Assembly: GCA_018368455.1 (NCBI GenBank)
Contig: JAGZEG010000023.1
Span: forward strand, 1 to 29,365
Direction of reading: 5' to 3'
DNA length: 29,365 bases
From: Coriobacteriia bacterium
GTDB taxonomy: Bacteria > Actinomycetota > Coriobacteriia > Coriobacteriales > UMGS124
The position numbers were made by a program, and so were the translations under genes. Shown here one piece after another: positions 6,439 to 14,115 of the stretch (position 1 is its first letter; the number at the start of each line of letters is the position of its first letter). The notes under the pieces are model-generated. The model was not told where the DNA came from, did no database searches, and worked only from the letters and a program-made list of their open reading frames with translations.

Positions 6439-9135
6439 TCAGACCGGATGTTCTTGAGAATCGGGCAGGCGGAATCCCGAACCCGACGCCTCTCGTCGCG
6501 CGAGTCCATCCCCGTCTGCCCGTCCCTCCGCGATCCAGCCCTCGATGCGCGCACGCATCTCATCGATGCCGAGTACCCCGCAGGCAAAGCCCTTGCGCAC
6601 GAGCTCCTCCGGTACAAACGCGTCGTACTTCTCGAAATACGGCACCTCGCCCGGGTAGACGAGCTCCATGGGGTCGAGCGGCTTGGCGATCTCGTCGGCC
6701 AGCACGCGATAGAACGCGGCCTCGTCCACGTCGCGCGCCATCTTGAATTGCATGAAGTACGGTCGCGATGCGTCGAGCCCCCGCAGACCGAGACGCGATG
6801 CGCACCGCACCTTGAGGAAGCGCTCGAGAGCGAGGAACGCGTAGCTCCCCAGCCAGGGGAACAAACACCACATGTCCCCGCCCAGACACACGAGTGGCTC
6901 GTCAACGACCCCGGAGTTCGCCGCAACGTGGCGAGCCTGCTCCAGCCGCGCGACAGCGTTGCGCATGAGATAGGCGGGCACGAGGTCTTCGCGCAGCACC
7001 TGACGCATGCGCTCGAGCACGTGCGTGTTGATGTCGCCGGGGCAGTCGCCAAAGTAGGCCGGAACCTTACCCTTGACCTGCGTCGCATAGATGAGATGGC
7101 GCTTGTGGTCGATCTCCTCGACAACCCACACGTGGCCGGCAAGCGCGATGCGCTCGCCGACCGGCGGCGGCATGACAATCGTACCGAGCTCCTGCGACTC
7201 GCTGCGCACCGTGTATTCCTCGTTCTCCTGGAACACGGCGTAGAACTTGAACGAGTTCGTGATGCGCTCGCCAGCAAGCCCCACGATGAGGCCGCCAGCC
7301 TCCGTCTGCTCGATGTGGTCCGTCTCGATGAGGTGGAGCAGGAGCGTGCGGTAGTCCTCGGCACTCACATGTGCAAACGGACTCAGCGTGAGAACGCGCT
7401 GGGCAAGCGCCGCTGGCGAAAGCTCACCGCACGAGGCCAACGTTGCCAGCGTTTGGTGGTAGAGCAGGCTGTACGGCAGCAGACGCGGGCGTGGGGGTTC
7501 GACCCAGCGCTCCTCCACGTAGAGCTGGACAAGCGCGATGCCCTGAATGAGTTTCCACGGCACGGACTCCGGCAATATGGCGCGCGCCTCGGGCGGGTCC
7601 TCGCGCATGACGAACCACATCTCGGGCGGCTGCCCACGGCGGCCCGTGCGACCCATGCGCTGTAGGAACGACGATACCGTGAACGGGGCGTCTATCTGGA
7701 ACGCGCGCTCAAGCCGCCCGATATCGATGCCGAGCTCGAGCGTGGCCGTTGTGACCGTCGTCATGGAGCGCTCGGTATCGCGCATGGCCTCCTCCGCCGT
7801 CTCGCGATAGGAGGCTGACAGGTTGCCGTGATGGATAAGAAACCGGTCGGGCTCCCCGTTTGCCTCACAGTACTGACGCAGCGTCGTGCACGTCGTCTCG
7901 CACTCCTCGCGCGAGTTCACGAACACGAGGCACTTCTTGTCGCGCGTGTGCTCAAAGATGTAGCCGATGCCGGGGTCAGCGAACTCCGGGGCCGTATCCG
8001 ACGCCTCTGCCAGAGGCCTGTGAGGCACGCAGGCCGAAGAGGCCCCGCGCGAATCCTCCGAGGAATCGCCAACGACTTGGTAGTCGACGGGCGACGTGCC
8101 GCCACTGACGCCCGCATGACATTCCCCACCGTCGGCGGCCCGGATGTCGTCCGGTCCGCCCACCCGGGCGTCGAGCGCCTCGAGCTGCGTAGCACCCACG
8201 ACGTCGTAGTCACCCACCGGCTCTTGGGGCTCATCCGCGATGGACGAGACACAGCCCGTCGTCGCCCGCGCGCCAGCCAGAGGATCACCAGCCGTTTGCG
8301 TCGCCTCGCCGCCAGAACCGCCCTCCCCCGCCGCCTCGCGCGCCGTGAGCGCCGCTCCCTGCCGCCGGCCTTCGGACGCCTGGGCATCAACGATGTGCGT
8401 GCGCGGCCCCGTCTTCGTCTGATACGCCTGCGGACCTTGGATGAAGAAGTGCTCCATGGACAGGCGCCACGTGCGCCCCGGCTCCTGAACCTGGGGAATG
8501 ACACAGCCTCTCCCCGATCCCGCCGACAGTAGCGTGCCCGTAAGCTCAGGATCGCCGATCGTCGCTGACAGACCGATACGCCGGGGGTTCACGCCGGCCA
8601 TCTGCGAAAGGCGCTCGATGAGGCACAGCGTCTGGCCGCCTCGATCGCCGCGCAGCAGCGAGTGAACTTCGTCAATGACGATAAACCGCAGGTCGCCAAA
8701 GAGCCGCGCGACTGCGGCGTGCTTGTGCAGCAGCAAGGCCTCGAGCGACTCGGGCGTTATTTGGAGGATGCCCGAAGGTTGTTTGAGCATCCGGGCCTTG
8801 TGCGACTGAGCGACGTCGCCATGCCAATGCCACACGGGAATATGAGCCTCGTCACAGAGGTCGTTGAGCCGCATGAACTGGTCGTTGATGAGCGCTTTGA
8901 GCGGACCGATGTAGATGGCTCCGACCGAGGCGGGCGGATCCTCGTCGAACAGCGTGAGAATGGGAAAGAACGCCGCCTCTGTCTTGCCCGAGGCCGTCGA
9001 CGCACACAGCAGCACGTTCTCGTCGGTATTAAAGATAGCCTCGCCCGCAGCCACCTGAATGGCGCGCAGCGACTCCCAGCTATGCTCGTAGATGAAGTCT
9101 TGCACAAACGGCGCGTATCGCTCGAACACACCCAT
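6439..9135 (-). CDS. sngC: Lhr-like DEAD/DEAH superfamily 2 helicase (Shango SngC-like)
   Basis: An 898-residue SF2 helicase, predicted to unwind or translocate on nucleic acid as the effector or processing enzyme of a Shango-type defence system. Motifs in order: Walker A CASTASGKTE (44-53), GPLKALINDQ (Ia), TPES, Walker B IVIDEVHSL (DEVH at 155-158), LSATIGDPE (SAT at 190-192), TATLELGIDIG (about 463-473) and QRMGRTGRRG (492-501, arginine finger). The remainder fits an Lhr core: winged-helix region, then SQELGTIVMPPPVGERIALA and HLIYATQVKGKVPAYFGD. About 140 residues of low-complexity sequence (241-385) separate the two RecA domains, an unusual insertion. The start at 9135 has GGGGAGGT upstream; the in-frame ATG at 9234 falls inside a LexA box and lacks a ribosome-binding site. 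The gap to the ATPase gene is 141 nt. BrxHI of type 2 BREX is a relative, but no BREX partners are present. Confidence 0.88.
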   Translation of the reverse strand: MGVFERYAPFVQDFIYEHSWESLRAIQVAAGEAIFNTDENVLLCASTASGKTEAAFFPILTLFDEDPPASVGAIYIGPLKALINDQFMRLNDLCDEAHIPVWHWHGDVAQSHKARMLKQPSGILQITPESLEALLLHKHAAVARLFGDLRFIVIDEVHSLLRGDRGGQTLCLIERLSQMAGVNPRRIGLSATIGDPELTGTLLSAGSGRGCVIPQVQEPGRTWRLSMEHFFIQGPQAYQTKTGPRTHIVDAQASEGRRQGAALTAREAAGEGGSGGEATQTAGDPLAGARATTGCVSSIADEPQEPVGDYDVVGATQLEALDARVGGPDDIRAADGGECHAGVSGGTSPVDYQVVGDSSEDSRGASSACVPHRPLAEASDTAPEFADPGIGYIFEHTRDKKCLVFVNSREECETTCTTLRQYCEANGEPDRFLIHHGNLSASYRETAEEAMRDTERSMTTVTTATLELGIDIGRLERAFQIDAPFTVSSFLQRMGRTGRRGQPPEMWFVMREDPPEARAILPESVPWKLIQGIALVQLYVEERWVEPPRPRLLPYSLLYHQTLATLASCGELSPAALAQRVLTLSPFAHVSAEDYRTLLLHLIETDHIEQTEAGGLIVGLAGERITNSFKFYAVFQENEEYTVRSESQELGTIVMPPPVGERIALAGHVWVVEEIDHKRHLIYATQVKGKVPAYFGDCPGDINTHVLERMRQVLREDLVPAYLMRNAVARLEQARHVAANSGVVDEPLVCLGGDMWCLFPWLGSYAFLALERFLKVRCASRLGLRGLDASRPYFMQFKMARDVDEAAFYRVLADEIAKPLDPMELVYPGEVPYFEKYDAFVPEELVRKGFACGVLGIDEMRARIEGWIAEGRADGDGLARREASGSGFRLPDSQEHPV

Positions 9136-9223
9136 AACGCCTGGCACCTCCCCATCGCAGCGCATACGCAAGGACCCCGACAGCCTCATCAGCCCAACGG
9201 CACACGCCTTGCCACGTGCGCCG

Positions 9224-9245
9224 TACTCGAACATATGTTCTAGTA
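9224..9245. promoter_or_regulatory. Probable LexA-binding SOS box upstream of the helicase gene
   Basis: The core GAACATATGTTC (9229-9240) is a perfect palindrome and fits the Gram-positive/actinobacterial LexA consensus CGAACRNRYGTTYG at every core position. Symmetry extends to 22 bp (TACTCGAACAT / ATGTTCTAGTA) with one mismatched pair. It lies in the gap between the ATPase and helicase genes, 89 bp upstream of the preferred helicase start. Confidence 0.8.
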
Positions 9246-9276
9246 TTGTGCCAGACAGAGGCCGGCCAGTAAAGCC

Positions 9277-10671
9277 CTAAAGCTTGAACTCGGCGAAGTC
9301 TTGTGACGCGCGAGCTACCGGAGTCGCTGCGACCGTCTCAACTCCTGGCTCAGATGGCGTCGCGTAAGAGAAGTCGTCCGAAGCAAGGAGCTCGGCAACC
9401 TTGACCTGCGGGTTTTGGTACACGATGTCAGCCAGCTCGATGAAGTCGCGTATGACCTCGCGGGGTGTCAGGTGCGTGTCCGCCCCCACGCGGCCAAACT
9501 CGAGCCGTAGGAACTCGACGAGGTCGTCCTCGGTCAGCGTGCGCTCGTACCGGAAGAACCCGGCGTGGATGTCCGCGAGCTTCTCGATGAGAACGAGCAC
9601 CTCTTCGTAGGTCAGCGGCTCGAGCTCAATGACCGGCGCCAGCATGTCGCGCATGCCCTCGCGACCGAAGCGTCCCTGCGTCAGACGGGAGCGCAGTGCC
9701 TCGTAGCTATAGATACCGCGGCGCCGATCCTCGATGCACTGGGGCGTTCCGCTCATGATGATGCCCAGGTGCTGCGCCTTCCCTTGGAGCGTGTCGTTGT
9801 ACATCGTCAGGATCTTCTCGTAGTTGTACTGGCGCGCAACGGCATTCGGAATCTTGTAGAGGTTCACGAGCTCGTCCACAAGCACGATGAGCCCCTCGTA
9901 ACCAGCGCCTTTGAGAAACGCTGCCAGCAACTTGACATAGTCGTACCAGTCGTCGTCGGTGATGACGACGTTGACGCCCAGCTCCTCACGCGCCTCCGCT
10001 CGCGTTCGGTACTCGCCGCGCAGCCACTTGGCAACGTTCGCCTTCGTGTCCTCGTTACCCTCGAGATGAGCCCGATAGTACATCGCAAGCAGCCGCGCAA
10101 AGTCATAGCCGTGCACGAGCTCCTGCAAGCTGCGTGTCGTCTCGAGAATTCGATGTTCCACGTGAAACATCGTCTCGGGATCGTCCGGCGCAAGACCACG
10201 CGACAGCGCGACGTCACTCTGGACGTTGGAGATCCAACGATCCAGGATAAGATTAAGCGCTCCGCCCTCGGGTCGTGTCTTCGTCGAGAGGTTGCGAATG
10301 AGCTCGCGATACGTCGCAAGCCCCTGACCTTTCGTCCCCTGCAGGCGTCGCTCTGGCGACAGATCGGCATCTGCCACAACAAACCCTCGACCCATCGCAT
10401 GCGTGCGAATAGTCTGGAGCAGGAAGCTCTTACCGCTGCCGTAGCGTCCCACGAGGAAGCGAAAGGACGCGCCGCCCTCGGACACGAGCTCGAGATCGTG
10501 CAGCAGCGCCTCTATCTCGGCCTTGCGCCCCACCGTGATGTAGGGAAGGCCGATGCGCGGGACAACGCCACCCTTGAGAGAGTTGAGGATGACAGCCGCG
10601 ATGCGTCGGGGAACGTTGACCGAGGCCGATGCCGCAGCCTTCGCTTGGGTCGATTCCGTGCTCTCGCTCAT
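9277..10671 (-). CDS. sngB: DUF2791/BrxD-type P-loop ATPase (Shango SngB-like)
   Basis: A 464-residue ATPase of the DUF2791 (BREX BrxD) family. It opens with RRIAAVILNSLKGGVVPRIG and VGRKAEIEALLHDLE, followed by Walker A VGRYGSGKSFLL (74-85) and the family hallmark DADLSPERRL-QGTKGQGLATYREL. Walker B is LIVLVDELVNLY (261-272), and a sensor-like segment HLGIIMSGTP lies at 301-310. The C-terminal part is helical, with a variable tail. It begins within the stop of the upstream TerB gene (4-nt overlap), so the two are probably translationally coupled. In Shango the ATPase sits between the TerB protein and the helicase, as here. BrxD of type 2 BREX is the alternative name, but PglW, PglX, PglY and PglZ are absent. 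Confidence 0.9.
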   Translation of the reverse strand: MSESTESTQAKAAASASVNVPRRIAAVILNSLKGGVVPRIGLPYITVGRKAEIEALLHDLELVSEGGASFRFLVGRYGSGKSFLLQTIRTHAMGRGFVVADADLSPERRLQGTKGQGLATYRELIRNLSTKTRPEGGALNLILDRWISNVQSDVALSRGLAPDDPETMFHVEHRILETTRSLQELVHGYDFARLLAMYYRAHLEGNEDTKANVAKWLRGEYRTRAEAREELGVNVVITDDDWYDYVKLLAAFLKGAGYEGLIVLVDELVNLYKIPNAVARQYNYEKILTMYNDTLQGKAQHLGIIMSGTPQCIEDRRRGIYSYEALRSRLTQGRFGREGMRDMLAPVIELEPLTYEEVLVLIEKLADIHAGFFRYERTLTEDDLVEFLRLEFGRVGADTHLTPREVIRDFIELADIVYQNPQVKVAELLASDDFSYATPSEPGVETVAATPVARASQDFAEFKL

Positions 10672-13046
10672 GCCCCCACAATTCCTCTCACGTCGTCCAT
10701 ATAGTCTTCGATGATAGCAGGCCCATTGGGTCCGAACTCAATGGCCGTATCGCCCAGCTCGTCAAAAAGGCGTTCGTTCACGGCATCCACGAGCATGTCA
10801 ACGGAGCTGACCGGCCCCGGCGGCAACGAGCTGTCGCCTGCAAGCAGCCCCCGGACAAACGCAAGCTCCTGGACGCTCATGCCGCTGGGATTTGACGGCT
10901 GGCCGGGACGAGGCTCTGTAGCAGGCGCCTCCTCCGCCTGCAGCGGCCCCTCCTCGAAACGGGAGCGCTCGGGAGCCACCGACGCCGGCACCGATCCGCC
11001 GGGGTCTCCCACACCTCCCGCCGCCGCACTTTCCTGACAGGCACAGCCGGCATCGCCACTTGGAGAATCACTCTCAGCCGACAGGCCCCGGACATCTGCA
11101 GCCACCGGGGACCCAAAACCCGCAGCCTGCTCGCCACGCTCCTCGTCGATGAGCAGCTCCTCGCGAATGACGGCAGCGTCGCCGCGGATGCCTCCCAACT
11201 TAGAGCGGTCGATCTCGATGACGCGCGGCGCGTGCGCGGCTTTCCACGACAACCACGCGTCGATTTCCTTCTCGATGAACGCCAGCAGATACTTGGGCGT
11301 CTTCTCTTCGCGCAATGGATGCGCATAACCATAGCGTAGGCGCATGCGCGCGTCGATCTCTTTAAGGATGCTTCCGAGCTTGCTACTCTCTCGACGATTC
11401 CCCTGGTAGCACTCATGCGTCCAGTTACCGGAGGCGCACGTGAAACGGTTGATGGCATCGAGCTCATACGTAGCGTCGGAATGGCGTGGCTCGTCCTGAA
11501 AAACGCAGGCCCGAAACATCTCATAGGGCAGGCGCGCCTTTTCCCCAAACAACGTCTCGAACAGGTCGTGTTTGCGCGAGCCCTTGGCGTAATACGCCGA
11601 AAGCCGATCCATAACGCCCAGCACGACGGACTGCACGTCGGTCGGGTATTCTTTATAAAACCGGCTGCTGCGGATGCGATAGCTCGACAGCGTGGCCCAT
11701 GCGCCGAAGCGCTCGTCGGGCGCGTGCTGCGACCCTTCCATCAACACGAGCATGGCCTCGTCGAGGATGAGCTCCTTGGAGAGTGCGGGGTCGTCGGCTA
11801 TGAGCGCGCGCGGAAGGCCGTGGTAGACAACGAAGTCGCGGAGCCACGTGCGCATATAGCGGTCGGCGGCCGACTCGAGATCACGATACTCATCCCAGAA
11901 GTGTCGTAGCTCACGATAGGCGCCCTCAAGGCTGTCGACCCCGATGCCGTTCAGCAGCTCGTATATGTAGACGAACGCGAACGATGTACTCGTCTTGGTA
12001 ACGATTCCCCGACGCAGCTGGGTGCGCCACGTGATATAGCCGCGCAATTGACGGTCAGTCATGGCGTTGTACGTGGGATAGTAGCGCTCGAACGTCCCCG
12101 TATAGGGGCAGTCGTCCTCAACGGCGGCCAGCACACGGCCCTGTCGGCAGAACAGCCAGGCATCAGAATGGCGTCTCGCCTCAGGATCACGCGCGAGCTT
12201 GCGAACGTCGCCGTACTGCGGAGGCAGGCTCGGCGGAAGTGTCAGATCGCTCCACAGGTCTCCCCACGAGGTGCTGTTTCGTTCGGGTGCCCGAGCCGCC
12301 GGCACGTAGCGCGAGGCGCGCGGCGTACCTTCTGAGCGAGTGAACCGCAGGCCGTCCCCCGCTCCAATGCCGATCAGGCTCTCGTGGGAAGTCTCTCGGT
12401 TAGCGGTGCTTTGACCAGCCTGCGCTCCGGCGGAGCTCGGGCGCGGGGGAATCCGCTCCTCCGCAGCAAAGGGGCGCGGCGGTACAAGCCGCACGGAGCG
12501 AGCCTCCTCGACCGAACTTGTGCGCTCTGCCCCGCCCGTCATCCGCCAACGCGGACGCGCCCTGCGGCCCATGCCATCTCGCTCGCCATCAGCGGCTAAA
12601 GCCGGCGTATCGGGCAGCCCGAGGCGATCGCCTGCATCACTCTGCCACTCCCCTGCCAAATCCCCCAGCGTCCGCGGCCGCGGAGACACGTCGAAGCTTC
12701 CCCGCCCTCTCTGCGGCTCGTGGCCTGTCGCGAAACGATAGGCTTCCCGAGCCTCACGCTCTTGCCGAGCAGCAAGCTGGGCCGCCGTCTGCAGGATGGG
12801 TTCGTCACCATAGAGTCGTTGCGCCAGACGAGTTCCCCGGGAGGAGTCATCGCCTGCGGAGGCGGAGCGACGGGCCTCCTTATCACGGATGCCACGCGTG
12901 AACAGGTCGAGGGCCCTCTGGGCACGGGAGGTAGGTGGATTGCCGGAATCCGAAGCCGACGGAGTGGCCGAAGCTTCCGTCCGACCATGCCCGGCGGGCT
13001 TTTCTTCTGCTGTTGGGCCCCCGCCAGACCTCGGCCACGAATCCAC
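10668..13046 (-). CDS. sngA: TerB-N / TerB-C domain protein (Shango SngA-like)
   Basis: A 792-residue protein with TerB-N and TerB-C modules, matching the first component of Shango. Residues 1 to about 265 are low-complexity, rich in Arg, Ser, Pro and Ala, and probably disordered. TerB-N follows (about 275-400), with YPTYNAMTDRQLRGYITWR and FVYIYELLNGIGV. A long helical region comes next. TerB-C starts near 608 (IEIDRSKLGGIRGDA), is interrupted by an 85-90 residue low-complexity insertion, and ends with SVDMLVDAVNERLFDELGD and IIEDYMDDVRGIV. I do not see a canonical central TerB domain. The GTG at 13046 is chosen because GGGGAGGGGG lies about 10 nt upstream. In-frame ATGs at 13073 and 13169 are possible but poorly supported. 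It leads the defence operon and overlaps the ATPase gene by 4 nt. Confidence 0.82.
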   Translation of the reverse strand: MDSWPRSGGGPTAEEKPAGHGRTEASATPSASDSGNPPTSRAQRALDLFTRGIRDKEARRSASAGDDSSRGTRLAQRLYGDEPILQTAAQLAARQEREAREAYRFATGHEPQRGRGSFDVSPRPRTLGDLAGEWQSDAGDRLGLPDTPALAADGERDGMGRRARPRWRMTGGAERTSSVEEARSVRLVPPRPFAAEERIPPRPSSAGAQAGQSTANRETSHESLIGIGAGDGLRFTRSEGTPRASRYVPAARAPERNSTSWGDLWSDLTLPPSLPPQYGDVRKLARDPEARRHSDAWLFCRQGRVLAAVEDDCPYTGTFERYYPTYNAMTDRQLRGYITWRTQLRRGIVTKTSTSFAFVYIYELLNGIGVDSLEGAYRELRHFWDEYRDLESAADRYMRTWLRDFVVYHGLPRALIADDPALSKELILDEAMLVLMEGSQHAPDERFGAWATLSSYRIRSSRFYKEYPTDVQSVVLGVMDRLSAYYAKGSRKHDLFETLFGEKARLPYEMFRACVFQDEPRHSDATYELDAINRFTCASGNWTHECYQGNRRESSKLGSILKEIDARMRLRYGYAHPLREEKTPKYLLAFIEKEIDAWLSWKAAHAPRVIEIDRSKLGGIRGDAAVIREELLIDEERGEQAAGFGSPVAADVRGLSAESDSPSGDAGCACQESAAAGGVGDPGGSVPASVAPERSRFEEGPLQAEEAPATEPRPGQPSNPSGMSVQELAFVRGLLAGDSSLPPGPVSSVDMLVDAVNERLFDELGDTAIEFGPNGPAIIEDYMDDVRGIVGA

Positions 13047-13504
13047 ATCCGTCACCCCCTCCCCGCATAGCATGGGACGCCGCTCTGTCCCTTGCAGAAC
13101 ACCTGTACGATAAGTATAGCGCCTCTCGATTTGGGATAGCACTGCTTCGAGCAGGCATGCAACCGACATCAAAAAGCGCTCGCACCGTAGTCTGCCCCCG
13201 CCAGATGCGACGCGCGCACCCGGATTGATTGCGCTGCCTCCGGAGGATGCAAGAAGGGAGCCAATCTCTGGCCAAACCGGCGGGTCGTGTATGGCACCTC
13301 CCCCGACGAAGCGTCACGGCTTCGGCATAATCCCAGGTAACCGAGAGGTCGGGCACCCGAGATCCAGCACCTCCCTCATTCGCGCCATACACTCCGCACG
13401 GTTTTGGCCGGGCAGCACGCAGGTTTTGCCAAGCCGGTCCCTGGGATCGCGAACGTGCAGAGAACATCCCTCGCGCTCCATGCGAACCGCCTGATGGCAC
13501 GGCG
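13047..13504. other. Non-coding region upstream of the defence operon
   Basis: No supportable gene. On the minus strand a TATACT -10-like hexamer lies at 13113-13118, about 70 nt upstream of the chosen sngA start, without a good -35. A CTCTGGCCAAA segment near 13267-13277 resembles the inverted repeats at the right end of the window, but the similarity is short. Open frames here on both strands are Arg/Ser/Pro-rich and look like composition artefacts. Confidence 0.5.
13113..13118 (-). promoter_or_regulatory. Candidate -10 element of the defence operon
   Basis: TATACT on the minus strand matches the -10 consensus at five of six positions and is the best such match upstream of the TerB-protein gene. 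No -35 hexamer is convincing at 16-18 nt spacing. A degenerate LexA-like sequence, GAACACCTGTAC, lies just downstream but departs from consensus. Confidence 0.35.
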
Positions 13505-13516
13505 CCGCCCGGATGC

Positions 13517-13558
13517 AAAAGAGCCGCCCTCGCGTACCAACACTACGCAGGGCGGCTC
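13517..13558 (-). terminator. Terminator-like hairpin, first unit of the repeat array
   Basis: GAGCCGCCCT (13521-13530) and AGGGCGGCTC (13549-13558) form a perfect 10-bp stem with an inner GCGTA/TACGC stem. On the minus strand TTTTGC follows, so it could end transcripts coming from purL through the repeat array. It is flanked like the other units (GGATGCAA before, CAACGCCG after). Confidence 0.55.
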
Positions 13559-13682
13559 AACGCCGAAACATCGTATTCCCAGCCAGCAGCACACCGTGTC
13601 CAAGCCGACAAGCAACGCCGCAGACGGAGTGCCCGACCTGGCATCCGCAGCGTAAGGCGCCGAGGTGCCGCAGATGCAGGGC

Positions 13683-13724
13683 GCCCGGCGGCGTAGCGTA
13701 CTGACGCTACGTAAGCCGCCAAGC
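13683..13724. repeat. Nested palindrome, repeat unit 2
   Basis: Inner stem GTAGCGT / ACGCTAC with loop ACTG. The outer stem GGCGGC / GCCGCC is complete; the next two pairs are broken by AA. A 3'-side GTAA bulge lies between the stems, as in the other units. Confidence 0.75.
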
Positions 13725-13934
13725 AACGCAGTAGACGCCGTGCCCGACCCGGGATGCGCTGCATAGCGCGTTTCGCAGCGCCCTTTATGCAAGATAGGCT
13801 ACCCCGCACGTCCCAACGCCACGTAGCACACCGCGCGGCGCAGCGTGCGCCTTCCTGGCCCGACACTCGCCGCAGACGCCGCGCCCAACCCGGGAGACGC
13901 CGCGTAAGGTTCCGCAGTGCCCCGGATGCAAGGC

Positions 13935-13976
13935 GGGTCGCCCCGTAGCGTACTAACGCTACGTAAGGGGCGACCC
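13935..13976. repeat. Nested palindrome, repeat unit 3
   Basis: Outer stem GGGTCGCCCC (13935-13944) with GGGGCGACCC (13967-13976), a perfect 10-bp pair. Inner stem GTAGCGT (13945-13951) with ACGCTAC (13956-13962), loop ACTA and 3' bulge GTAA. The total length is 42 nt. Confidence 0.85.
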
Positions 13977-14045
13977 AACGCCGCAGACGGAGTGCCCGAC
14001 CTGACACCCGCCGCGTAAGACGTCGAGGTGCCGCGGATACAAGGC

Positions 14046-14087
14046 GCCCGGCGGCGTAGCGTACTAACGCTACGTAAGCCGCCGGGC
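14046..14087. repeat. Nested palindrome, repeat unit 4
   Basis: Outer stem GCCCGGCGGC (14046-14055) with GCCGCCGGGC (14078-14087), a perfect 10-bp pair that differs in sequence from unit 3. The inner stem, loop ACTA and GTAA bulge are identical to unit 3. Confidence 0.85.
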
Positions 14088-14115
14088 AACGCAGTAGACG
14101 CCGTGCCTCGGCGTC

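Larger units (their letters stand above)
13505..14115. repeat. Tandem array of hairpin-bearing repeats between purL and the defence operon
   Basis: At least four related units of about 110-120 bp, plus one degraded unit near 13740-13868. Units begin with GCCGCAGACGGAGTGCCCGA or a variant (13617, 13869 and 13979), or GCAGTAGACGCCGTGCC (13729 and 14091). They carry GGATGCAAGG-like sequence and then a nested palindrome followed by CAACGC. The inner stem GTAGCGT-ACTA-ACGCTAC is nearly identical in three units. The outer stems differ in sequence but remain complementary. The array begins directly after the purL stop codon. No coding capacity is believable. Function is unknown. Confidence 0.85.

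Noticed and set aside
6010..7665. Plus-strand open frame of 551 codons across the helicase 3' half
   Set aside because: It is antisense to helicase motifs and an intrinsic terminator, with no family resemblance.
9136..9234. Upstream start for the helicase at 9234
   Set aside because: There is no ribosome-binding site, and the ATG lies in the middle of the LexA palindrome. The ATG at 9135 has GGGGAGGT upstream, and the extra residues do not look conserved.
6439..10671. Type 2 BREX system (BrxD and BrxHI homologues)
   Set aside because: The ATPase and helicase are related to BrxD and BrxHI. The gene beside them is a TerB-N/TerB-C protein, and PglW, PglX, PglY and PglZ are missing, so Shango fits better.
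13097..13108. Second SOS box upstream of the TerB-protein gene (GAACACCTGTAC)
   Set aside because: It has GTAC instead of GTTC and a further mismatch in the centre. It is too degenerate to count as a LexA site without a score.
13505..14115. CRISPR array
   Set aside because: Units are about 110-120 bp with internal palindromes and diverged copies. There is no regular 25-40 bp repeat with unique spacers and no cas gene.
13505..14115. Integron attC sites
   Set aside because: Hairpins with variable stems suggested attC, but conserved RYYYAAC/GTTRRRY ends are not consistently present, there are no gene cassettes between units and no integrase.
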